Made by a program: the position numbers and the translations under genes. A stretch of DNA of 64,000 nucleotides. Origin: Sordariomycetes sp. S80-01Y. Its lineage: Eukaryota; Ascomycota; Sordariomycetes. The notes beneath the pieces are model-generated. The model was not told the origin of the DNA. It made no database searches and saw only the letters and a list, made by a program, of their open reading frames with translations. The number at the start of each line of letters is the position of its first letter. Position 1 is the first letter of the stretch. This document shows, piece after piece, positions 1 through 10,555 of the stretch. The stretch covers positions 806,001-870,000 of the forward strand of contig JAXQJY010000031.1 in the NCBI GenBank assembly GCA_037042185.1, written 5' to 3'.

Positions 1-1164
1 ATTCGTGACCCTTCCGGCGATGTTGATAGCTCTTGCCTTGACTTCGGAACGCACCTGCCTCAGTTTGTTCGCAGCTGCGAGGCATGTGAGTTTTATTCCT
101 CAATCAACCTGGTAGCTGAGCCAGACTCCGGCAGCTACGAGTCCTAAATCAGAGCAATACATATTGGTAAAACAGATGATGAATAATCTTGAAGCATAGC
201 AGTCCCTATCAGCGAAGACTCTCTACAGCTTGAGGCCTCAGCACAAGGGGATAAAGTCACGGAGCAGTGACACTGGTCGACGGATACGGCAAAGCAAGTC
301 GCAGTGATTCCAAAGAGACCGAGTATCTAAGCTAACGTCTAGAAGCTACCAGGAAAAGTCCGCGGCTACATCCGGCCCACGAATTCAGTGTCACTAGGGA
401 GTGTTGGCAAACTATTGACTACGATGATCAAGACGAGACGAGATGGCACTTGAGCTGAAGTCACTGCAGCCGCGGCGCGTCGAGAGTGGATACTGGTCGA
501 CAGGAACAGCCGAGCCCTAGTGGGTTAGTTGCGGCGGCCCAAGCGCTGGAATTCCGCAACTAAGGTACCGCTATCGGCGGGTTGGAACGATCGTCGATTG
601 CCCCCGCATGCAGTGGTCTGCCTCCAACTTGCAGCAGCGCGCCCGAAACGTTGGAGCAATACGAGTTTTTATGGACTTTGCAGAAGGGATCATTGTGATA
701 TATCATAAATACCAGGCTCGAGTGTCGACATCTGTGGCGGAAGACGTAGCCCCAAAGGGAGAGATTCTGACTAAAAGCACAACCACGCCGCACAGTGCGC
801 CATCGCCTAAGGTAAGCCACGTACTGAGCGGAATCGAACATCCCACCAGACTTAGAAAAGGGCATTGCGATTTGCGCCATCTGCAGCCCCCACTGGATGG
901 AGGCGACCATCCCTCGCTGCAGCAGCGGCAGCAACCCTGCAGCTCCAAGTCCCTCTCAAGCCTCTCTGATGTGCAGGACGCCGTTCGAAGCTCCACCGCC
1001 AGAGTCCTAAAGCGCACCACAGTGCTGCTCGCGCTGCTGCCGGAAACCACTTCGTCTAATCTACCGCCCGCATCCCACCCGTGCGCCCACCTTGGCCAGC
1101 CAAACCTCCCCCTCTTCCACAACGATACTACGAGCATTGTGCCCGCGCGGGCCCAGCATGCGCC
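1..1164. other. Intergenic region, no gene recognised
   Basis: This is the stretch upstream of the F-box gene. The open frames on both strands are short or antisense to the F-box gene, and none encodes a recognisable domain. The last part probably holds the promoter and 5' leader of the gene at 1165. Nothing else was seen. Confidence 0.5.
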
Positions 1165-3077
1165 ATGGCAGTCGACTCTGGTGTCCCGGCGACGAGCGTC
1201 GTCGACGCGCTGCCAGATGAACTGTGGCTCCAGATCATAGATTGTGAGTCCACGAGGCGCGCGGTCGTAGCTCCGCTGACGGTGGAATTGCAGACCTAGA
1301 ACCCTACGAACTTGCGACCCTGCAGCAGGTGTCGAGGAAGATCCAGTTGCTCTGCCTCGATAACGACCTCTGGAAGAGACACTGCTTCGACGACTCGACA
1401 TGGTACCAAAATCTCCTGCGAAGGCGCAAAGCCGCAAGCAACGCCGCCATGCTGTCAACCGAAGACGAGTTTGAACCACCCGATACCAGTCCTGTCGCAT
1501 CAGCAAAGCCTTATATATCCTGCGAGAGGGCCCAGAAGGTCCAAGATTTTGTCAACTGGGATCCCTCCTACGAGCACGAGCGGGTATGCTGGTACGACGA
1601 ATACAGGCAACGAGTCGGGCCGGCAAGTGTCAGTTGGCTGGAAGCTCCCAGTATCAGCGACCGAGGCCTAGAGGCCATCATAGAAGCGAGGGGCGTGGCA
1701 ATGTACGCACCATACGACGGCAACCAAGGCACGAAGTTTGCGGTGTCGCCGCTGGACGACGGGTCAGTCTGCATTTGGGATATCAACGGCTCGAGGAGTA
1801 GACAAGGAGGTATAATCTCGCGCAGCAAGCCAGATGTGCTGTTTGCCGAAGGGTCTGGCGACGAGCGGTTGCGGTCTCAGAAAATAGACTCGAGCATTTC
1901 GGACCGGATTACGATCGACAACGACAACCACAGGGCCTACATAGCCGTGCAAAGTCGTAAGTGTATCAGAGCAGGGCGGACGAGGGGGGCGCTGGGCTAA
2001 CATGCAGCAGATCTCCTTGAAGTGGATTTGAATCGCCTCGAAGTGATCAGTGACAGCTCATTTGAGTTTTCAATCAGCACCCTCTCGGCGGTCCATCAGG
2101 ACAAGCCCCTGGTAGTCGGCAGTTCGCTGGGCATCCACCTCCACGACTTCAGGCAGCGGGCTCGAGGATCCGGCATTTTCGACTCCGATCCCCTGCCGCC
2201 CTATGCTTCACTTTCTCAACCAACGCCTACGAGCATCCTTTACCTCCCGCGACCGGGGGGTGGTCTGTCCAATGACATCTGCGTGGGTGGTCGCTTCACC
2301 AGCATACTCCACTACGATCTTCGGAGATTCCCCAGCATCGTCAAGTCTAATCACTCGGGAGCGCAGATCACGAGCTTGGCCGCGCTGCCTTACTCCTTCT
2401 CCACGCTCGATCACGAGGTGCGCGCTTCCGGCGAGCCTAGCGCAGACATGGTGCGGGACATGAAGTCTAAACCAGGCAGCACGCTCATTGCCGGAGGAGG
2501 GTACCATCAGAAGGGAAGCCTCGAGCTGTACGGCCTCGATCCGTCTACGGATAGCAACGGAAGCTCTTTGGAGCCCAAGGCGGTGGCCAGGAATCGCAAC
2601 CAGGCAGCATCAGCCCCGATCCTCTCAGTGGTGAATCACGGGACCAAGATTGCCTTTTCAGACGGCTCGGGGCTGATCAAATGGTTTGAGAGAGACGGCA
2701 CTACAGAGTGCCGAGCCCTCCGCATCGGACACAGCGAAGCTGAAGGGCGCAACACCATCTTCTCCACGCAGCGCGGCCTGGACGACGTAGCACGCAAGAT
2801 CATCTCGACGCGAACAGCCCACGACGAATCGCCACCCATGACCAACAACGACAACCTCCTCCTCTGGACGGGCGAGAGGCTCGGCATGGTCAGCTTCACC
2901 TCGAGCCCGCTCTTCCACGAGTCGGACTTCATCGCAGAGGAAGCGGCACCGACGGCGGAGGAGCAGGCGGAGCAGGAGTACGCCGATCAGATGCGCGCTG
3001 CGCTGGAGCGACATGCTGACGATGTGAAATTCATGACGGGGCTGAACATGGGGACGAGGAGCGCATTCGGGCTGTAG
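1165..3077 (+). CDS. F-box protein with WD-like C-terminal region
   Basis: Predicted 603-residue protein from exons 1165-1243, 1294-1956 and 2008-3077. Joining exons 1 and 2 restores an F-box in the first 50 residues (LPDELWLQIIDYLEPYELAT, followed by a VSRK...W.RHCF tail). F-box proteins recruit substrates to SCF ubiquitin ligases through Skp1. The rest has beta-propeller character, for example a DGSVCIWDI WD-like strand, but the repeats are degenerate. The start at 1165 is the first ATG that keeps the F-box N-terminal. Intron 1 (GTGAGT...TTGCAG) is 50 nt. Intron 2 (GTAAGT) ends in a tandem CAGCAG acceptor, so the third exon may start at 2008 or 2011. The substrate is unknown. The F-box is clear; the propeller is inferred. 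Confidence 0.82.
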
Positions 3078-4965
3078 CCACTTTGCGACCAGAGGGCAAC
3101 CAGGCGCAACCAGGCGACGATCCCATGGCTCGAAGCTCATGCGGGAATGAAGCAAAGGCAGATTTTGTACGAGGATTGGCTGGAGCGGGTCACGAGGCAG
3201 GACCCTCGCATGGATTCGGCAAGGGACAGCGAGCGAGCTTTTAATGATTGTTGATATAATAATGAAGCGACGATATAGTGCCTACTCCGGCGCCGACTGG
3301 GTGGCCACATGGTGCGACCCTCAAAAGTAACTTCGAGCCAGAGCGCACATCCACGACTCTGGACGGGGGTTCAACCAGGGAGCCCCTTTTTTGGCCTGAT
3401 CCCCGCCAACGCAACTCTGCTGCCAATGCCCGCCTCGAAATGCAGCAAGTTTGAGGCGACCAATAGCGCGTCGGGCCCCTCCATCGCAGGCCAATGAAGC
3501 ATAGTAGCTCCACGCGAGGACAGCAGCGACAACTCACCACTGAGACCTCGGAAGAGCAGCAAGATCCTTTTTCAGAAAACAGCACATTTCCCTTTTCTGC
3601 GCAGATGCGCGGGTCGCATTGAGCAGTTTTGGGAAACCAGAGTTCAAGGCAATCATGCCTCCGTCCGCCCAAAGCCTCTCTCCCCCACCCCCCCCCTGGG
3701 ACCAGTCGTCAGTTAGCACGGAAACGCCGCGTCCGGGGTCTCGTGCCATGCCATGGGCGCCACTTACACGACGGCCTGTTAGTGCGCCATCGAGTAAGTT
3801 CCCTCTGGAAGCTGCCCCTCCGATCGTCAATTTCGCCACCTTTGGCCCCAGCCCAGCATAGCAGCCCTGTCCCTTTCGTCTGCCAGAGACAGATGAGAGA
3901 GCATAAGAGTCATGCTTAGCAAATGTGGAATGTGGAGGGAGGAGGGGGGGGCTCGTTTTGGATATGTGGGCATGATTGATTGATACCGTACTCTGGGAGG
4001 TGCAGACTGACCACGAGATGGCGCGCGCGGCCTCATCCTTCTTCGTCCTCGTCACCACGCGCTCTCAACCGCTCACTCGCTGCAAGTCCTTCACATCCCG
4101 CGCTGCGTCGTCGAGACGGAGAAACCCCCCAAATGAACAGCGCTTGAGCGTCGTGTGCTGCCAACGCATGGTTGCTGCTGCTGCTGCTGCTGCTGCTGCA
4201 AGCACAGCACTGCGAGGCCACACCGCCTGTATTGGTCCACGAGGCGCAGACACCCGCGTCCAGGCTGCGCTGCCCTCCGATCTGTCTCTGCTGCATCTCG
4301 CAGTCGCGGCTCTTCTCCTCGTTCCCAGTCGCTTTCCTTGCAGCGAAGCGCTGCGCTGCGCTGCGCAGCTCGACGGGCACCGGACGAGGTGGGAGGACGA
4401 GGGAGGACGTCCTGTCCTGGTGTGAGGCGCCGCGCATACAAGGTTGAACCCGGCCGCGGCGGAGACGGTCGTCGGCGTCATTCTCACTACTAAACTTACT
4501 TACCTTACTTCGTACTACTCGTCTTAGTATAGCTCTCGCTCATATTGGGCGCTCACCTCCCATCTATCTCTCCTCCTGCCCTCCCTTTGTTTCACACCTA
4601 CGACTACTCCTCCTTTTTTCTCATATCTCTTGTCACTTCCCCCCCCTTCATGCTGCGAACGGCTTGACCGCTGGAGGGAAAAGTCTTTTTTCATTTTTGG
4701 GGGCCCTTTTCCTTCGTGTTGGGAACTTTCCTTTACCGCTTCTTCGGCACCTGTGCTCGACGCGGCTTGCGACTCACGATCCTTGCGACCTTGGGGCGGG
4801 CACCTCCCGCGCGCGCGAGCTTATCGCAGGTTAAAGCTCACCGTCCCGGGACGACATCATACTACTGCCTGGGCAGCTCATACATAACTGCCAGCTGCGG
4901 CATCCTCATATTCTGCATCCAGAATCGCCTTTTCCGAAGAGAGTTTCCGGCGACGAGCATGGGGC
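3078..4965. other. Intergenic region with long pyrimidine-rich leader
   Basis: No gene is supported here. The right half (about 4490-4720) is C/T-rich and probably holds the promoter and a long 5' leader of the SprT-like gene. It also contains a trinucleotide tract at 4173-4199 and a GCTGC-rich stretch near 4350-4370. Short open frames on both strands are low complexity and were not accepted. Confidence 0.5.
4173..4199. repeat. (TGC)9 microsatellite
   Basis: Nine perfect TGC units occur about 0.8 kb upstream of the SprT-like start codon. They read as poly-Ala, Cys or Leu on the plus strand and poly-Gln, Ser or Ala on the minus strand. No supported gene covers them, so this looks like a non-coding slippage repeat. 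Confidence 0.9.
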
Positions 4966-6198
4966 ATGGCCTTCTGGGTCCTCAGCGGCGGCGGTCCGCC
5001 TGACATGCCCGGCTCCGACAACATCATCAGCCACAGCAACAACCACAACAACGTCTTTCCGCAGCAGCATGTCCATCTTGGCCATGACCAGGACGAGACG
5101 CCATACGTTTACCGACCCAAGCGCCCGGTCGAGTACCAGCATCCGATGCCCGGCGATGCAGCCCACGACTTTGACGGGGCTATGATGAAGAGGGCACGGA
5201 TCAATGACTGGGCGCACCATCAAATGCTGGCGGCGCACGACAAGCCGCCGTCTCGACACAGCTACCAGGGTCCCGGTCGCGGCGGTTCATCCCCCGGTCG
5301 GAATCTTGCTTTTTACGTTATTCGGGAGGGCAGTCACTCGACGCCACCCGAGCACATCTACAACCGGCCCAGGCCGGCATCCCCTGCGCCCACCGCCACG
5401 CCCACGCCAAAATTAACGTCGACGTCGATGGAGCGCACCGCCTCCGGCCTGTCCGTCTCCTCGGATCCTTCCATCTACAAGACCGTCGAGGCCGCTTCGG
5501 AACCTTCGGCCAGCGACCTGGATGCCGCGGCCTTCGTTCTGAAGAACATAGCCTCCTCCCACCGCCACTCCCAGCCCAGCCGCATCCTGCACGGCCTCAT
5601 ACACCCCTCGTCGGGGCCGCACCACCCAGAGTTCACCATCGACAACGAGGCTCTGACGAATCTGTTCCACGCCGCCAACGGGCTCTTCTTCGGAAGCCGG
5701 CTTTCCAGAAGGGTCCGGTGGGACTGGACCAGCGAGGAGGACGGGCATGCCCAGTACGACGGCCACATCATCGGCACCACGGCGCTGCGGCGCTGCGAGG
5801 CCCTCGGCGGCTACGAGACTCTCATCGTGCTGTCCAGCCCCATCCTGCGGGACACGCGCTACAACAGACGCCTGCTCATCGCCACCTTCCTCCACGAGAT
5901 GATCCACAGCTACCTCTTCGTCGCCTGCGGGCGCAAGGCCGGGCGCGACGGCGGCCACACACCGGGCTTCAGGAGCATCGCCGAGGCCATCGACGCCTGG
6001 GTCGGCGACCCGGGCGTCCTGCGGCTGGGGGAGATGCAGGCCGACCTGGACCAGTTCTGCGAGCGGGGCCACCGCCACGACCGCGACTTCGAGGCCGACG
6101 CGCGCCGCCCGGGAGGCTGGCAGTGGTACGGCCGCGAGGGCTTCGGCGGGATGCAGGGGGCTTCCGAGAGGGGCTGGGATGATGTATACGCCCGATAG
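4966..6198 (+). CDS. SprT-like zinc metalloprotease domain protein
   Basis: Single-exon gene of 410 residues. The C-terminal half, roughly residues 200 to 365, is a SprT-like domain. It has an HEMIH zinc-binding motif at about residues 310-314 and a third histidine in GGHTPGF near residue 331. The family includes Spartan/SPRTN proteases, which act on DNA-protein crosslinks. The first 200 residues are low complexity, rich in His, Pro, Ser and Asn, and have no recognisable domain. An in-frame ATG at 5005 is an alternative start, 13 codons later. No ubiquitin-binding zinc finger or PIP box is evident after the protease domain, so equivalence to Spartan is not shown. The family call is firm and the cellular role is inferred. 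Confidence 0.85.
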   Translation: MAFWVLSGGGPPDMPGSDNIISHSNNHNNVFPQQHVHLGHDQDETPYVYRPKRPVEYQHPMPGDAAHDFDGAMMKRARINDWAHHQMLAAHDKPPSRHSYQGPGRGGSSPGRNLAFYVIREGSHSTPPEHIYNRPRPASPAPTATPTPKLTSTSMERTASGLSVSSDPSIYKTVEAASEPSASDLDAAAFVLKNIASSHRHSQPSRILHGLIHPSSGPHHPEFTIDNEALTNLFHAANGLFFGSRLSRRVRWDWTSEEDGHAQYDGHIIGTTALRRCEALGGYETLIVLSSPILRDTRYNRRLLIATFLHEMIHSYLFVACGRKAGRDGGHTPGFRSIAEAIDAWVGDPGVLRLGEMQADLDQFCERGHRHDRDFEADARRPGGWQWYGREGFGGMQGASERGWDDVYAR

Positions 6199-6926
6199 AT
6201 ACAAAGGGCTTTCTGCGCGGAGTGCGAAGTGGAGGCTCAGTGTATGGAATAGAGGGGCGGGGCGGGATCACGTATAGCATAGCATGGCGTTTGTGTAGTC
6301 CGGAGGTTCAGAAATCCATATACTATTAGTCATTCAGGGGCTGGGCCTTCAGGGACGGTGGCTTGAGCTTGTTCTTTCACAATATACTATACCACTGCAA
6401 AGTCACATGAGGTGTGCCTCTTTCTCTTTTTTTCTCCCCTCTAGCGTTTGGTGGTTTCCATGAGCGAGAAACTCCTCTCCGTATCTTTCCTGAGATCCCG
6501 GGGCTCAGCAGCCAGGATGTGCCGAGGGATGAGTCCATCTAGTGGCGGACGAAGGTCATCAGCAGCGTGGCTTGACACGGCCTGCTGACCGCTGCTGAGT
6601 AGGGAGCTGCATTGCTCCCGTTACCTGGGGTCAACACATGTAAGAATGTGTGTATCTACTATGTGTACTGATTCGATATATACATTCACGCTTACGGAAC
6701 CCGAGTCCCCGCCGCAGATTCCAAAGTCAAACATGAATCAATAATCGTCAGAACGTAGAATTAAATAGCCAACTTTTCTATGAGCTATGCTCGCACAAGC
6801 TATGCGCAAAACGATGTTAAAACGCCAAAGATGCAAAAATGCTGGGCCGACCATTCGTGATCAAAGCGGCCGTCCAGGTCATCAAACCAAGCAGTTCATT
6901 ACCATCCTTCTCTTCCGCCTCATCCA
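6199..6926. other. Intergenic region between convergent genes
   Basis: This holds the 3' ends of the plus-strand SprT-like gene and the minus-strand MFS gene. It is fairly AT-rich in 6630-6850. No open frame of note and no RNA gene was seen. Confidence 0.5.
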
Positions 6927-8842
6927 TTACTTGGTGGTGTTGTAGCCCCGGTTCTCGGGCCTGAGCAGCGGCGACTGCTCGCCCTCGGAATGCTCCTCGT
7001 CAATAGCCGACTCATTCGGCAGGATGACTGCGCTGTCTGCCAAAGCATCGCTATCCTCCCCATCGCTGTCGTCCGGGCTCGCCGAGGGTCCGTCACCTTC
7101 GACAATCATGTACACTGGAATCGCCCCGATAAGAGCGATGACGGCCAGGAACGCGTAGGGAACCATGATGTACCCATGATCCGCGCCCCACGTGAAGGCC
7201 AGTCCTGTCAGCAGAGGCCCGGCGGCACGTCCAAGACCGCTGAAGGCCGTAGCGAAGCCATTCAGGGTGCCGAGCACACGGACGGAGGTACAGGAGTTGG
7301 TGAGCAATATCGTGGTCGATGGGAAGGCGATAATTATACCAAAGCCTTTACATAACATGATGAGGGCCAGTGCAGTGTACCGTGCGGTGGCATTTTCGAG
7401 AAGGGCAGTGTACGGCGTGAGGAAGTAGACAATCGGAAGGATGAGGGAGCACACTCTGAAGCAACGCAGAACACCGAATCTGCCTACGAGGGCGGGGTAG
7501 ATGAGGAACTGAATCAGGCCGCAGGCGACGCCGTAGCAGGTGAAGATGGTCCCGATCTCCCCAGACTCAAGCCCGAACCCGCCGGTGAAGTAAAAGGGCA
7601 GGTGTGTTGAGCGCTTCGTTTCAGTGATCTTTGGGTAGTTCAGGAAGACGGTAACGTTCTGGTCGTAGGCCACGGAGTGGAAGGCCAGAAAAGTGTAGGC
7701 CAGGAGGTTGGTGATGGTCTGCGGGGTGAAGACCTCCTTCGTGCTCGGCGGAGCATTCTTCTTCTTAGAAGCAACCTTGCTCGGCAGGAGCGGCGCGGTA
7801 GCTTCGCCATCCATCATCGAGCTCCTCCGGTGGCTCAGCGCAGGCCGCTTCTTGAAGGCCCTGGTGATGCGCTTTCCGACCAACAGTCCCCAGTCGCGCT
7901 CCTCCTTCTTGTCAGCCAAGGTTTCCTTCAGGAACAGCATGGCGACTGCCACAGATACGAGGAAGAAGATTCCCGATATCAAGTTCGGCAGAGAGTAGGG
8001 GTATTTTTTGAAGAACTCTATCTTGCCGAAGACAGAGGGCCATTGCTTGGCTGGTTGGGCGAAGAAACCGCCGAAGCTGGGGCCGACGACGGATCCGAGA
8101 GACCAGACCAAGGGCATGACGGAGAAGGCGCGAGGTTGTAATGACTTGTCCGTGACAAGTTCAGCAACCATCGTGCGGATAATGCCAACTTGAAATTGTT
8201 AGCCTACGTCGCAAAAAGGTTGAAAAGTACCATACCGTTTCCATTGCCACCACCTTGAATGGCTCTGACTATAATAGCCATTGTCAGACTTGTCGACATA
8301 CCCCAGACCACAAATGTGACCATGGTGCTCAGCAATCCCAGGATGATCATGGGCTTCCTGCCATATCGATCTGCGGCTCGTCCCCAGGGAACGGCTGTGA
8401 TGCTTTGGGCGAGTGAGAAAACGGCACTCGTCAGACCTGCCCAGCGAGCGATCTTATTCTGCTCTACTCCGAAATCCTTGATCATTTCCGGGAGGTACGG
8501 GAAGACCGAGGTATAAGCCAGTGGCTCGCTGAAGCGTACGACCGCTGGAAAGTGTTAGCGCACAACGCGCGGCATGCTGGAGGGTACCTGAATGACAGAA
8601 TTATGAGGTGTGCTGCAATTCGGAAGCATCATGTCGTTGTGCTGTGTTGTCCCCGGCAAATACCTGTTCGCATGAGAAATGGCCACGGCGGAAATGGTCA
8701 AAGCGAAGGGCGTGAGGATGAGAGAACGCGGGGAGTGCTCGGTGATTCCATGACGAAGGGAAAACCTACCGAGGATGGCCAGCTGCTGGACGGGCAGCTT
8801 TGGCTTCGAGCCTGAGTTGTCTTTATTGGCCATGATAGGCAT
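6927..8842 (-). CDS. MFS transporter, ZIFL/YCR023C-like
   Basis: Predicted 547-residue carrier. Minus-strand exons are 8842-8770, 8544-8236 and 8188-6927; the total coding length divides by three and both joins restore family motifs. The N-terminal part reads LPVQQLAILAVVRFSEP, then VFPYLPEMIKDFGV, then the loop motif GRAADRYGRKP, typical of the ZIF1-like branch of the major facilitator superfamily. About 12 membrane segments are expected, with a hydrophilic central loop and an acidic C-terminal tail. Substrates in this branch are poorly known; plant relatives move zinc chelators. The upstream intron is 225 nt, unusually long for this window, and the second intron ends in an AAG acceptor. ATG at 8833, three codons later, is an alternative start. 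Confidence 0.85.
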
Positions 8843-10555
8843 ATTGGCGGTAGCGAGAGCACCTCGTAACAGGAAGCCTAATCGAGAGGCGTGAGGTCGA
8901 GGTCGAGGGTGAGAATTCTGAGGGTCGGAGGAAAAGAAAGTCGTTATGGGAAATCGATGGTGGGGCAGCGATTCGGGGGACCGGGGGGCAGGCGAATTGC
9001 AGGTGCAGGTACAGGGGTCTTTTGGTGGTCGCACTTGCACTTTCCTGCGGTACCGATGTAGGCCGTGTAAGTCGAGATGTCACGCAGCTCTGTGTCACTG
9101 GGCCGCAGGAGAATTATACAAAGGAGATTTTGGCAATCTCGGAGGACTAGGATGAGTCTTATACGGGCTGAGAGTTCGTCAATGTCGCGGCGCGTCTCTG
9201 CTGGTTCGTCGAGGCAGACATGCAAGATCCACTCCATTGCAGTGCCAGTCACGCGCGAAGTGCGCTCTGGGCCTCGCATGGATTCTGGGGCCTCGTGAGT
9301 GGCTGGCCTTTTCCTGAACGACGACGCCTGTTATCCGCCCCGAGACACGGCTACCAAGGGCTACCAAGGGCTGTAGTGGTGCATGCCGGGGAGGCTGTCG
9401 CCTCTGATCTCACCAAGAGCTCTGTCAAACCAGCAGTTTGCAATGCACCGACACGACCGGTACACGTCAGAAGGCCACGTCTGACGCATTCGCCCCTTCG
9501 CGTCATGGTGTAAGATGCCGTGTCTCGCAGGCTGGCACACGCATAATACGCGGACGTCGAACCTCGGGCGACACCTCCGACAGCGAAGCCACTCGATCTC
9601 CGAGTCAAAAGGCGGGCAGGCATCACCAACCACCCTCACCCACCGTCTCAGTCTCAGCGTCAGCACATCCTCCTTGCTCATGGTTGAAAGTCAACTGGAG
9701 CAAAAGTTCCGCTAAGCGTGGGGGCTCGTTGAGGACGGAGAGGGCAGTTGCAGACGCCTATCGTAAGGGCTGCTCCTGTGTGCTGAGAGTCAGATGCTGT
9801 CTTTATATGGGGCGTTGCTGGAGATGGCGCTGGGCGTGAAGACCCCGGATCTTGGCGATCATGATGTGGTGAAGAGGGGCCATCATCTGCCAAATGCGTA
9901 GGTATTCTTTGAAATGGGCTTGATTCCTTTGCCAATTCGGGCACCAGCTTGGGCGCACGGCATGTTGTGTTACCAGTCCCGCATCAATCTGTTTTGATTT
10001 CTGTGAAGTCCTCGCTGGAGGTAGGTTCCATAACGCCACCACGGAGTTTCAAAAGCTCATGATAGAAATTTGCATTCATATTCGAACCCCCTTGAAAACT
10101 ACGCCAACATTCAATATGCTTTCCTGTCCAGGGCTAAGATATCCCATACCGCGAGGAACGGTGTAGGGTAGCTCCGGTCAGGCCACAGACAACCGGCCCC
10201 GCCTTCGGCCGAGCGAATCCACACCGGCGGGCAATGACGCTATCTGTGGCGCCGCCTCAACACCGCAACTCTCGCGTGACGAAGCTGAAGCTGCCTCACT
10301 ACCTGATCTTGGCAATCTTCAACTTGATACGCCTCCATATCCTGATCGCCTCTAACCTCTTACTCACTTTTGCGCCTAGACTCCTGGGCGTCAACACTCT
10401 CGTGGGCCGGCATGAGTATTGTCTGAGTCTACTGGACGTTCCCTTGTGGCGACATCCCTCAATCACGACATCCGACTCAGTGTCCAGGATTCCATCAGTC
10501 CATCATCCACCAACCCTACACTAAACACCCAAGACGCGCCTTCGACCCGGCGAAG
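8843..10555. other. Divergent intergenic region
   Basis: Shared upstream region of the minus-strand MFS gene and the plus-strand M28 gene. It contains several short overlapping open frames on both strands, none with a recognisable domain. The last 350 bases probably form the leader of the M28 gene. No repeats or RNA genes were seen. Confidence 0.5.

Noticed and set aside
703-1506. 267-codon minus-strand frame
   Set aside because: It lies antisense to the F-box gene and its leader, is Arg/Ser/Cys-rich and has no domain.
5413-6204. 263-codon minus-strand frame
   Set aside because: Antisense shadow of the GC-rich SprT-like gene; Ala/Val/Gly-rich composition without a domain.
10081-10100. TTCGAACCCCC, a T-loop-like sequence
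   Set aside because: No matching T-stem, acceptor stem or anticodon arm around it, so not a tRNA.
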